64,000 bases of DNA from contig OX246743.1 of assembly GCA_945910005.1 (NCBI GenBank), forward strand, positions 4,372,018 to 4,436,017. The letters are read 5' to 3'. Shown in pieces: positions 11,801 through 20,888 of this stretch. How positions within the stretch are numbered: the stretch's first letter is position 1; each line of letters begins with the position of its first letter. The notes below the pieces were generated by a model, which made no database searches, was not told the origin of the DNA, and saw only the letters and a program-made list of their open reading frames with translations. Position numbers and translations under genes: made by a program. The DNA comes from Isoperla grammatica (Eukaryota; Arthropoda; Insecta; Plecoptera; Perlodidae).

Positions 11801-11894
11801 TCAGGTGGCGCTGAGAAGTGCCGGTCGGGAAGTTGGTATCCTGAGATTCTTGCATTGCGTATCTAATGTACTGGGTGGATATCAGTGCCACCAT
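8844..11894 (-). CDS. LINE endonuclease-reverse transcriptase, 1016 codons, intact
   Basis: Intact ORF of a non-LTR retrotransposon. The N-terminal third is an apurinic-type endonuclease: QLNIEG near residue 45, LLQETH near 75, VYAGDFNSHH near 165 (catalytic D and N), then an SQHRPV box near 245. The middle is a reverse transcriptase: SYRPIALLSS, QAGFRQGRS, VFVDLTAAYDTV (motif A Asp), GLPQGSVLAPLMFNLY and FQYADDLAL (YADD catalytic pair). The C terminus has a thumb region and a CDCGEP-x5-H-x4-C cluster, as in jockey-like elements. No ORF1 is seen, and the ORF start lies at the junction with the other LINE, so the copy may be 5'-truncated. It sits in intron 5 of gene A in gene-sense orientation. 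The catalytic motifs are intact, suggesting a young insertion. Clade assignment (jockey superfamily) is by resemblance. Confidence 0.9.
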   Translation of the reverse strand: MVALISTQYIRYAMQESQDTNFPTGTSQRHLTRDIGPSVRICQLNIEGISRAKCDHLHRVLQENNTDVVLLQETHCPDDASLMARGKIVGYTLVGAVNHHAYGVATYVKSTIENAILIETSGDDNVFLVTVQVADIKIVNIYKPPNVPWPAVTLPVYQHPAVYAGDFNSHHTSWRYQSNDENGIRLSNWADIYHMVLIFDAKDKGTFHSGRWQRDYNPDLCFVTTSDTERHNMHVSRRVLKSFPRSQHRPVMIESGIKIPLINSVQRPRWNFNKAAWGSFSKELDFNVRWIPPSAQNYSRFVGAVISTAKRHIPRGYRKEYIPGWSEESDRLYQEFLQSGDPEIAEDLLYSLDTARRDKWKNTTNNLDFTHSSRKAWSLLRKLGGANVTTSHLPKINPEAVARRIVETSKAKADKEFTRTIRRSLKDLRSTTPDSSEFSKDFTMLELEAAISRTKAGKAAGPDGIHPEFLKACGKNTKRWLCKFYSDILISGSYPREFRKSKILAILKPGKPADIAESYRPIALLSSCYKVLERLIYNRIEHAVNEVIPVEQAGFRQGRSCTDQVMSLTTHIEAGFEKKLKTAAVFVDLTAAYDTVWRTGLIYKLLKVVPCKRISRLINNMLSNRTFEVFMDEAKSKQRQLNNGLPQGSVLAPLMFNLYIHDMPETKSRKFQYADDLALTFQHKDMHVAEEVLTQDLEGLSAYFKNWRLTPSLSKTESAWFHLNNKIAHVPLQVVFNGAVLQHNFHPKYLGITLDRSLTFKQHLHNCAAKLKTRNNLLHKLASTTWGASPATLRTAALGLVYSSAEYCAPVWLESTHTRIIDTQLNITMRTISGTLRSTPTQWLPVLSNITPPSLRRSKALLREYDKICKKHNLPIHEDAAIMYRGRLKSRNPSLRQAAKLQESNFDSAMEWKRMWSEFAPNSPIVDPTTPVPGFDLPRHLWTRLNRIRTNHGRCADSLFKWGAIPSSACDCGEPRQTINHIVRDCRLRSFQGDWSEIHRATPDALAWLAGLDLCL

Positions 11895-11963
11895 GGTAAA
11901 CTAAATCATCAATCAACCTCAAGTCGAAGCCTTAATCTTCCTGTGGGACTTAACACATCATTA

Positions 11964-12014
11964 ATTTTATTGCTTATTGCAATGTGTGGAGATGTTCAAT
12001 TAAATCCCGGACCT
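11964..12014 (+). other. 2A-like ribosome-skipping motif
   Basis: The frame reads a hydrophobic LILLLIA, then MCGDVQLNPGP. The GDVxxNPGP core is the 2A signature at which ribosomes skip the Gly-Pro bond. 2A-like sequences at the N terminus of non-LTR retrotransposon proteins are known from other animals. Skipping activity is not shown here. Confidence 0.75.
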
Positions 12015-12986
12015 TCGCAGTCTTTTACGCTGTGCTATATGAACTCACGAGGGATATCAGGCAGCAGTAAATTGAGTGACTTTAACATGCACTTCGCAGA
12101 CAATAAAACTTACGATATAATCTGTGTTACGGAAACGTGGTTTTCTGACAAACTATTTGACGGTGAAGTCTTAAATGAGCAATATGTGGTACATAGGCGG
12201 GATCGTGGGAGCATCCCTCACTTGCGTACTAAAAAGGAGGAGGGGTCATGATTGCTGTATCAGGGGAGTTGCAGTGAGACGTAGTGGATGTTTTGAAACT
12301 GAGTGTGAGATCATTTGGTTGGAGGTCACAGTGAACCAGAGCACGCGTGTTTACGTTGGGTGTGTTTACCTACCCCCCTCCCCAACGGTTCAACTGTTGG
12401 ATGAGCTGCATACATCTGTCACGTGTTCAGTCGGCTCTACGTCACAATGACAAGATAGTGTTGTGTGGTGACTTCAATCTCCCGGCGATTACGTGGTCGC
12501 GTGGCCTCGGCTCTCCTGTGCGAGGTCTCAACCCTATTCTGGCTACAATGAGTCAGACTAATCTCATGTTTTTGGAGATGGTTACGGAGTTTAACCTTCG
12601 TCAGTTCAATCCGTTTACAACATGTAACAACCATGCGCTCGACCTTATTTTTGTAAACAGTGATGATTTGCTTGTGGACGTGTCTATAGGTCAGTCACCC
12701 GTGGCAACCGATCATACGCCCCTCTTGTGCTCTTTATCACTCCCGGCATTCAGTGGATTTGCCAAAATTCCACCCAGGACCATATTCAATTGGAATAGGG
12801 CTGACCTTGTCAAGATCAAAGCTGCGCTGCAACAGTGTAATTGGGGACTTATGGTTACCACTGAGCACGTGAATGCGTGCTGTGACGTATTTTATGACTT
12901 GTTTATGAAAGTTATTAGTGAAGTAGTACCGCAGGTTAAAGTGAACCCGAACAAGTATCCTGTATGGTATGACAGAGATGTAATTG

Positions 12987-13506
12987 ACTTGTTGTTCGCG
13001 CCATTTAGTCGTCGCTGGTGATATGTATTTTCTCGGTGTTGGTTCACCTGTATATTTATTTCATGTTTCGTTTTTCGGCCAATCACGTCATGTCTTACAG
13101 TTTTCCCGTTGTCAGCACGCAGCTTATCTCTTATCTAGTTTAGTAGTGTCCCAGTCTCCGACCTCGTCGGTCACGTCTGTAGTGTTCCAGTCTCCGACCT
13201 CGTCGGTCACGTTCAGTTTCCCGCTCTCAGTTTTTCTCTCTCGTGCGTTCCCGGACTACAACGACAACTTCTACGCCGCTGTCCTGGGTTCGATCGCCTT
13301 CCAGGCATTTTCATCTTTCCTTCTTTTCTCTTCTAAACTCGAGTTTCCTTCTTCTATCTCTTTCTCACGACGGCCTTTTTCCGCCCGTCGCTGTCATCTA
13401 CGTTTCGTCACCTTTCAAACATCATTGGGGTAAGTCTACACAAAAATATATACAGTCCACTAAAAAACTCCTCGGAGTGAGCACCCCGGCTCAAACACTT
13501 GTTGTT
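12987..13506. mobile_element. 500-bp insertion with 10-bp target duplication, inside the LINE
   Basis: ACTTGTTGTT occurs at 12987-12996 and 13497-13506; between them lie 500 bp that interrupt the LINE frame just after VIDLL. Without them the flanking codons join in frame (DLLLSKN, then AHKKWK). The insert is pyrimidine-rich, holds a duplicated 36-bp block (CCAGTCTCCGACCTCGTCGG twice, near 13150 and 13190) and has no obvious terminal inverted repeat. It looks like a non-autonomous retroposon of unknown class. Confidence 0.7.
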
Positions 13507-15523
13507 GTCTAAAAATCGCGCCCACAAGAAATGGAAGAGAAGTAATCTTCTATGTGATTACGTCGAATTTAGTGTTAAAGAAGTGAATTTAAAAAAGTTC
13601 AGAAATTGAAACATAGTGAGTACTTGGGTAACTTCGAGCGGCAATTTCTATCAAATTCTGATCCAAAGTGCCTGTGGAACTTTATCCGTAATAAGTGTAG
13701 GCAGAGTAGAGTGCCTTTAAATGTGCACTATAATGGAACTACATCGAAAAACGTACTTGAGGCCTGCAATCTCTTTTCGCAGCATTTTAAATCAGTGTTC
13801 CCGCCAAGTAGTGAATTGGCAAATCCTCCCCCGCCACTTGAAGAGGGTTCTTTAACTGCTTAGATAGTGCAACCATTTCGAGGGAGCAAGTTGAAACAAT
13901 TATTGGCAACCTCAAGACCGGTAAATCTCCGGGTAGTGATGGCGTACCAGTATCTGTAATCAAGTTCTGTGCCACTGAATTATCCGTTCCCCTAACTATT
14001 CTTTTTAATCGTATATTGTCGTCAGGAATGTACCCAGATAGGTGGAAATGTGCTAATGTAACACCTGTGTTTAAAAGTGGCGACAAAAACGACGCCTGTA
14101 ACTACAGGCCGATATCTCTACTACCCATTTTTTCTAAAATGTTTGAGAAATTTCTGCATAATTTAATATTTTCTCATGTTAAGGCTTTTATTCCTGACTC
14201 CCAGCACGGGTTTATGCCTAGTAGATCTACTGTTACAAATCTTGTTGGATATTGTAACACAATATCAGAAAGTATTGATAGAGGTGTGCAGGTGGATGCT
14301 ATTTACACCGACTTTTCTAAAGCTTTTGATTCTGTGGACCATGCTCTTCTCATTTACAAGCTTAAACATTTTGGCATATCTGGCTCTTTAATTGATTTAT
14401 TATCAAGCTATCTAACTGGCCGTAAGCAGTCTGTTGTGATTAATGGGGTTAGTTCTCTTCCCGAGGAGGTAACGTCCGGGGTTCCCCAGGGCTCTATTTT
14501 AGGGCCGTTGTTGTTCAACATATTTGTTTACGATATACCAAAAACTGTACTGTCTCAATGTCTTATGTACGCTGATGACGTCAAATTGTTTGCTCTAGTT
14601 AGATCCCTTCAAGACTGTTTACAACTTTAGGAATCTTTTTTAGCTTTATGTCGTGGTGTGCTACTTGGAATTTACATCTTAACCTCAAAAAATGTTTTGT
14701 TATATCTTTTACAACGAGGAGAAATCCAATACATTTTAATTATTCCTTTGGTGATGATACACTAAATAGAGTTTTTAGTGTAAATGATCTTGGTGTTTTG
14801 TTAACCTCAGATTTTTCTTTTAATGACCACATAACTGCAATCCTGTCAAAAGCTTATAGATTGCTTGGATTTTTTAAACGTAATCTGCACTCTGTCTTTT
14901 CTAAAGAAACTATACGACATGTTTACCTGAGTCTTGTGCGGCCTCAGGTGGAGTACGCTAGTATTATTTGGTCTCCACATCACAAGACAAGGGTGGATAT
15001 TCTAGAGCGACTCCAGCAGCGTTTTGTTAAGTGGTTGTCACGCCTGGACGACCCCACATTTGTGTACCACAGGAAGGACTATGTAAAAATATGTGAAGAC
15101 CTGCACTTGCAAACGCTGTCTGGTAGAAGACAGGCTGCTGATTTTATGTTTTTACACAAACTTTTAAACAGTGGTATAGATTGTTCTGAGGTTTTAAGAT
15201 TAATTCGTTTTAATGTACCTATTCGTAGGACAAGAAGTACCTGTTTGTTTTATCCGCCAAAGGCCAGAGTTGACATTTATAAATACTCATATCTACCACG
15301 AGTACAAACAAATTTTAATAACCTACTGTCCCAACGAGTTGACTTAGGTATAGATGTTTTTAATGACTCAACTTTTACTTTTAAGAAAAAGTGTCGTTTA
15401 TTGTAATGTGTTGTTTCTTTGTTATTTATTATTCTATGTGTCTATTTATTTTGTGATGATGTTTGTATGTTTTTTATTATATCCTGTGTTTTTCTGGTTG
15501 TATAAACTGTGCTGGGATAAATA

Positions 15524-15565
<42 letters not shown>

Positions 15566-15745
15566 TATTACTATTTTTTTTTTATTGTTGCAATACATAC
15601 AAGCTCGAGCCTGGCGTTTACAACGTGTACTGACATAAATGTCTAGCATTTCTCTGGGCTTACCTTATAAAACTCAACTGGTAACTAATTAACTAATTGT
15701 TCATATTATTTTTGGTCTACTGCTGCCTTATCGTGGTGGGCAGGT

Positions 15746-15966
15746 AAGTGTGCTTTGTTGATCTCGAGAGCTACGTCGGCGGAAGCGTATGCTTCTGGTG
15801 GGCAACCTTAGATGGACAGGTCGAGGGGGAAAAAGCCAGACGAAAGGCAGTCTACTCCCACTTATTTTCGATTCCTATGACGACCACGGCGATGGCAATG
15901 GATCTGATCCGGCCGACGTCATATGACCTTGGTGTCGGGTACGTTGTAAACACCAAATACCAATAA
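15746..15966 (+). repeat. dispersed repeat, copy 2
   Basis: Closely matches 38164-38392, which is its paralogous position in copy B, and more distantly 2735-2915 on the minus strand. It ends GTAAACACCAAATACCAAT. A short open frame spans it, but the frame is not conserved in the oldest copy, so coding is unlikely. Confidence 0.6.
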
Positions 15967-16366
15967 ACTAACTACAAAATATAATCGCTACAACTTATTC
16001 TATTCACTTATTCTACGCACAATTATGCGTGTCCTACTTGGAAACGGGTTTGGGGTTACGCAATACGAACAGCCGGGTCCAGAACGCAACGCATGAGCGT
16101 CTCCAATGTCATCATATGTGGGGAAATAATAATGGTATGTTTTGATAGAAATTGAAATTCAATTAATTCCGGCTGTCAAACACAAGAACGCAGGGTCGTT
16201 AAGGTTAGTTAGTCTTGGTGGGTCCGTGCGTTGCTTGCCTAATTCAATTGAGTAGCCCAGGTCAATAACAGGCCAAGATCAAATACCACGATGCGAGAAA
16301 ATGAAAAAAAATATCGTGGCTGTCGTTTGTGACAAAGCCTAACATCTTTGAAAATTTGTAATCTTT

Positions 16367-16434
16367 TGCCGCGCGGCAAGATAATGTGCGGTGACCAATC
16401 ACAGCGTTGTTCGTCGCGATGCTGCCGCGCGGCA
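16367..16434. promoter_or_regulatory. paired TGCCGCGCGGCA palindromes
   Basis: The 12-bp perfect palindrome occurs at 16367-16378 and 16423-16434, 56 bp apart, each followed by AAGAT, then GACCAATCACAGCG. The same pair with the same 56-bp spacing is kept at 38839-38850 and 38895-38906 in copy B, close to the exon 5 donor. Function unknown; it could be a protein-binding site or simply an old duplicated repeat. Confidence 0.45.
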
Positions 16435-16501
16435 AGATGATGGGCGGTGACCAATCACAGCGCTGTTGTGCCTGATATCAAAGACAGCGTCTCATGCGTA
16501 C

Positions 16502-16648
16502 CTCACAGGGCCCCACACCCCCTGAAGTACGCCCGGCACAGACCATCCTGTCGGTGATGTCATAAAACATGTAGGACAGCTGACAGTCAGCCTGGTCCAC
16601 CACGGGGAGAGAGGCAGCCTGCAGCTGAACGGACCGGGGCCCTGGGGT
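16502..16648 (-). pseudogene. gene A exon 5
   Basis: 147 nt, phase 0 at both ends, between acceptor TTTTCAG (16649-16655) and donor GTACGC (from 16501). It encodes [25 protein letters not shown] and GGVGPCE; Cys168, Cys182 and Cys191 are present. Its PVVDQ segment is the source-like sequence of the neighbouring 31-bp array. Confidence 0.75.
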
Positions 16649-16679
16649 CTGAAAACAAACATTGCTTCAAGTATAGACA

Positions 16680-19600
16680 GACACAATGAGTCTGGTCCAC
16701 CACGGAGACAGAGACAGTGAGCCTGGTCCACCACAGGGACAGAGACAGTGATTCTGCTCCACCACGGGGACAGAGACAGTGAGCCTGGTCCACCACAGGG
16801 ACAGAGACAGTGATTCTGCTCCACCAAGGGGACAGAGACAGTGAGTCTGGTCCACCACGGGGACCGAGACAGTGAGCCTGGTCCACCACAGGGACAGAGA
16901 CAGTGATTCTGCTCCACCACGGGGACAGAGACAGTGAGTCTGGTCCACCACGGGGACAGAGACAGTGAGTCTGGTCCACCATGGGGACAGAGACAGTGAG
17001 TCTGGTCCACCACGGGGACAGAGACAGTGACCTGGTCCACCACGGGGACAGAGACAGTGATTCTGCTCCACCACGGGGACAGAGACAGTGAGTCTGGTCC
17101 ACCACGGGGACAGAGACAGTGAGTCTGGTCCACCACGGGGACAGAGACAGTGAGTCTGGTCCACCACGGGGACAGAGACAGTGAGTCTGGTCCACCATGG
17201 GGACAGAGACAGTGAGTCTGGTCCACCACGGGGACAAAGACAGTGATTCTGCTCCACCACGGGGACAGAGACAGTGAGTCTGGTCCACCATGGGGACAGA
17301 GACAGTGACCCTGGTCCACCACGGGGACAGAGACAGTGAGTCTGGTCCACCATGGGGACAGAGACAGTGAGTCTGGTCCACCACGGGGACAGGGACAGTG
17401 ACCTGGTCCACCACGGGGACAGAGACAGTGAGCCTGGTCCACCACGGGGACAGAGACAGTGAGTCTGGTAGACCACGGGGACAGAGACAGTGACCTGGTC
17501 CACCACGGGGACAGAGACAGTGAGCCTGGTCCACCACGGGGACAGAGACAGTGAGTCTGGTCCACCACAGGGACAAAGACAGTGATTCTGCTCCACCACG
17601 GGGACAGAGACAGTGAGTCTGGTCCACCATGGGGACAGAGACAGTGAGTCTGGTCCACCATGGGGACAGAGACAGTGAGTCTGGTCCACCATGGGGACAA
17701 AGACAGTGAGTCTGGTCCACCACGGGGACAGAGACAGTGACCTGGTCCACCACGGGGACAGAGACAGTGAGCCTGGTCCACCACGGGGACAGAGACAGTG
17801 AGTCTGGTCCACCACGGGGACAGAGACAGTGACCTGGTCCACCACGGGGACAGAGACAGTGAGCCTGGTCCACCACGGGGACAGAGACAGTGAGTCTGGT
17901 CCACCACAGGGACAGAGACAGTGATTCTGCTCCACCACGAGGACAGAGACAGTGAGTCTGGTCCACCATGGGGACAGAGACAGTGAGCCTGGTCCACCAC
18001 GGGGACAGAGACAGTGAGTCTGGTCCACCACGGGGACAGAGACAGTGAGTCTGGTCCACCATGGGGACAGAGACAGTGAGTCTGGTCCACCACGGGGACA
18101 GAGACAGTGATTCTGCTCCACCACGGGGACAGAGACAGTGAGTCTGGTCCACCATGGGGACAGAGACAGTGAGTCTGGTCCACCATGGGGACAGAGACAG
18201 TGAGTCTGGTCCACCACGGGGACAGAGACAGTGACCTGGTCCACCACGGGGACAGAGACAGTGAGCCTGGTCCACCACGGGGACAGGGACAGTGAGCCTA
18301 GTCCACCACGGGGACAGAGACAGTGAGCCTGGTACACCACAGGGACAGAGACAGTGAGCCTGGTACACCACGGGGACAGGGACAGTGAGCCTGGTCCACC
18401 ACGGGGACAGAGACAGTGAGCCTGGTCCACCACGGGGACAGGGACAGTGAGCCTGGTACACCACGGGGACAGAGACAGTGAGTCTGGTCCACCACGGGGA
18501 CAGCCACATGGAGTCTGGTCCACCACGGGGACAGGGACAGTGAGCTTGGTACACCACGGGGACAGAGACAGTAAGTCTGGTCCACCACGGGGACAGGGAC
18601 AGTGAGCCTGGTCCACCACGGGGACAGAGACAGTGAGCCTGGTCCACCACGGGGACAAAGACAGTGAGCCTAGTCCACCACGTGGACAGAGACAGTGAGC
18701 CTGGTCCACCACGGGACAAGGACAGTGAGCCTGGTCCACCACGGGGACAAGGACAGTGAGTCTGGTCCACCACGAGGCCAGAGACAGTGAGTCTGGTCCA
18801 CCACGGGGACAGAGACAGTGAGCCTGGTCCACCACGGGGACAGAGACAGTGAGCCTGGTCCACCACGGGGACAGAGACAGTGAGTCTGGTCCACCACGGG
18901 GACAGAGACAGTGAGTCAGGTCCACCACGGGGACAGAGACATGGAGTCTGGTCCACCACGGGGACAGGGACAGTGAGCCTGGTACACCACGGGGACAGAG
19001 ACAGTGAGTCTGGTCAACCATGGGGACAGAGACAGTGAGTCTGGTCCACTACGGGGACAGAGACAGTGAGTCTGGTCCTCCACGGGGACAGAGACAGTGA
19101 GTCTGGTCAACCATGGGGACAGAGACAGTGAGTCTGGTCCACCACGGGGACAGAGACAGTGAGTCTGGTCCACCACGGGGACAGAGACAGTGACCTGGTC
19201 CACCACGGGGACAGAGACAGTGAGCCTGGTCCACCACGGGGACAGAGACAGTGACCTGGTCCACCACGGGGACAGAGACAGTGAGCCTGGTCCACCACGG
19301 GGACAGAGACAGTGAGTCTGGTCCACCACAGGGACAGAGACAGTGATTCTGCTCCACCACGAGGACAGAGACAGTGAGTCTGGTCCACCATGGGGACAGA
19401 GACAATGAGCCTGGTCCACCACGGGGACAGAGACAGTGAGTCTGGTCCACCACGGGGACAGAGACAGTGAGTCTGGTCCACCATGGGGACAGAGACAGTG
19501 AGTCTGGTCCACCACGGGGACAGAGACAGTGATTCTGCTCCACCACGGGGACAGAGACAGTGAGTCTGGTCCACCATGGGGACAGAGACAGTGAGTCTGG

Positions 19601-20888
19601 TCCACCACGGGGACAGAGACAGTGACCTGGTCCAACACGGGGACAGAGACAGTGAGCCTGGTCCACCACGGGGACAGGGACAGTGAGCCTAGTCCACCAC
19701 GGGGACAGAGACAGTGAGCCTGGTACACCACAGGGACAGAGACAGTGAGCCTAATCCACCACGGGGACAGGGACAGTGAGCCTGGTCCACCACGGGGACA
19801 GAGACAGTGAGCCTGGTCCACCACGGGGACAGGGACAGTGAGCCTGGTACACCACGGGGACAGAGACAGTGAGTCTGGTCCACCACGGGGACAGCCACAT
19901 GGAGTCTGGTCCACCACGGGGACAGGGACAGTGAGCTTGGTACACCACGGGGACAGAGACAGTAAGTCTGGTCCACCACGGGGACAGGGACAGTGAGCCT
20001 GGTCCACCACGGGGACAGAGACAGTGAGCCTGGTCCACCACGGGGACAAAGACAGTGAGCCTAGTCCACCACGTGGACAGAGACAGTGAGCCTGGTCCAC
20101 CACGGGACAAGGACAGTGAGCCTGGTCCACCACGGGGACAAGGACAGTGAGTCTGGTCCACCACGAGGACAGAGACAGTGAGTCTGGTCCACCACGGGGA
20201 CAGAGACAGTGAGCCTGGTCCACCACGGGGACAGAGACAGTGAGTCTGGTCCACCACGGGGACAGAGACAGTGAGTCTGGTCCACCACGGGGACAGAGAC
20301 ATGGAGTCTGGTCCACCACGGGGACAGGGACAGTGAGCCTGGTACACCACGGGGACAGAGACAGTGAGTCTGGTCCACCACGGGGACAGAGACATGGAGT
20401 CTGGTCCACCACGAGGACAAGGACAGTGAGCCTGGTCCACCACGGGGACAGAGACAGTGAGTCTGGTCAACCATGGGGACAGAGACAGTGAGTCTGGTCC
20501 ACTACGGGGACAGAGACAGTAAGTCTGGTCCTCCACGGGGACAAAGACAGTGAGTCTGGTCAACCATGGGGACAGAGACAGTGAGTCTGGTCCACCACGG
20601 GGACAGAGACAGTGAGTCTGGTCCACCACGGGGACAGAGACAGTGAGTCTGGTCAACCATGGGGACAGAGACAGTGAGTCTGGTCCACCACGGGGACAGA
20701 GACAGTGAGTCTAGTCCACCACGGGGACAGAGACAGTGAGCCTGCTCCACCACGGGGACAGAGACAGTGAGTCTGGTCCACCATGGGGACAGAGACAGTG
20801 AGTCTGGTCCACCACGGGGACAGAGACAGTGAGTCTGGTCCACCACGGGGACAGAGACAGTGAGCCTGGTCCACCACGGGGACAGCAC
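16680..20888 (-). repeat. 31-bp minisatellite in intron 4, about 135 units, exon 5-like
   Basis: The unit on the minus strand is CTGTCTCTGTCCCCGTGG followed by TGGACCAGACTCA. It corresponds to the exon 5 codons for [11 protein letters not shown] of gene B, where the 31-bp segment is bounded by CTGTC on both sides. Variants are 30-31 bp (GACC against GAGTC/GAGCC), with G/A and C/T interchanges. A section of about 0.7 kb is repeated with an offset of 1391 bp (for example 18298-18588 against 19689-19979), so the array has higher-order duplication. The long ORFs through it (up to 790 codons) are an effect of the repeat. Confidence 0.92.

Larger units (their letters stand above)
8545..15566. mobile_element. 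nested LINE complex, absent from copy B
   Basis: The flank CCTACGTTATTAT at 8531-8543 continues directly into TAATATTTTTTT in copy B (36480-36500), but in A the sequence in between is about 7 kb. The inserted DNA is a plus-strand LINE (5' part 8545-8840, then 11895-15566 ending in an ATA/TAA tail) interrupted by a minus-strand LINE (8844-11894) and by a 500-bp element (12997-13496). The paralogue thus gives the pre-insertion state. Confidence 0.75.
11895..15566 (+). mobile_element. decayed LINE with 2A-like N-terminal peptide
   Basis: Plus-strand non-LTR element in several frames: 2A-like segment 11964-12014, endonuclease (MNSRGISG, ICVTETWFSD, VLCGDFNLP near 12460, NHALDLIFV near 12630), a linker interrupted by a 500-bp insertion, reverse transcriptase 14016-14630 (NYRPISLLP, QHGFMPSRST, IYTDFSKAFDSVDH, GVPQGSILGPLLFN, LMYADDVKLF) and a C-terminal domain 14648-15406 ending KKKCRLL. 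Frame breaks occur near 12250, 12450, 13863 and 14630. The 3' end is a run of ATA/TAA triplets at about 15519-15563, as in I/jockey/L2-like elements. Not functional as it stands. Confidence 0.85.

Noticed and set aside
16492..20888. Very long minus-strand ORFs (up to 790 codons) of [12 protein letters not shown] repeats
   Set aside because: Open only because the 31-bp unit has no stop in several frames. No start context, no domain, and three overlapping frames are open at once.
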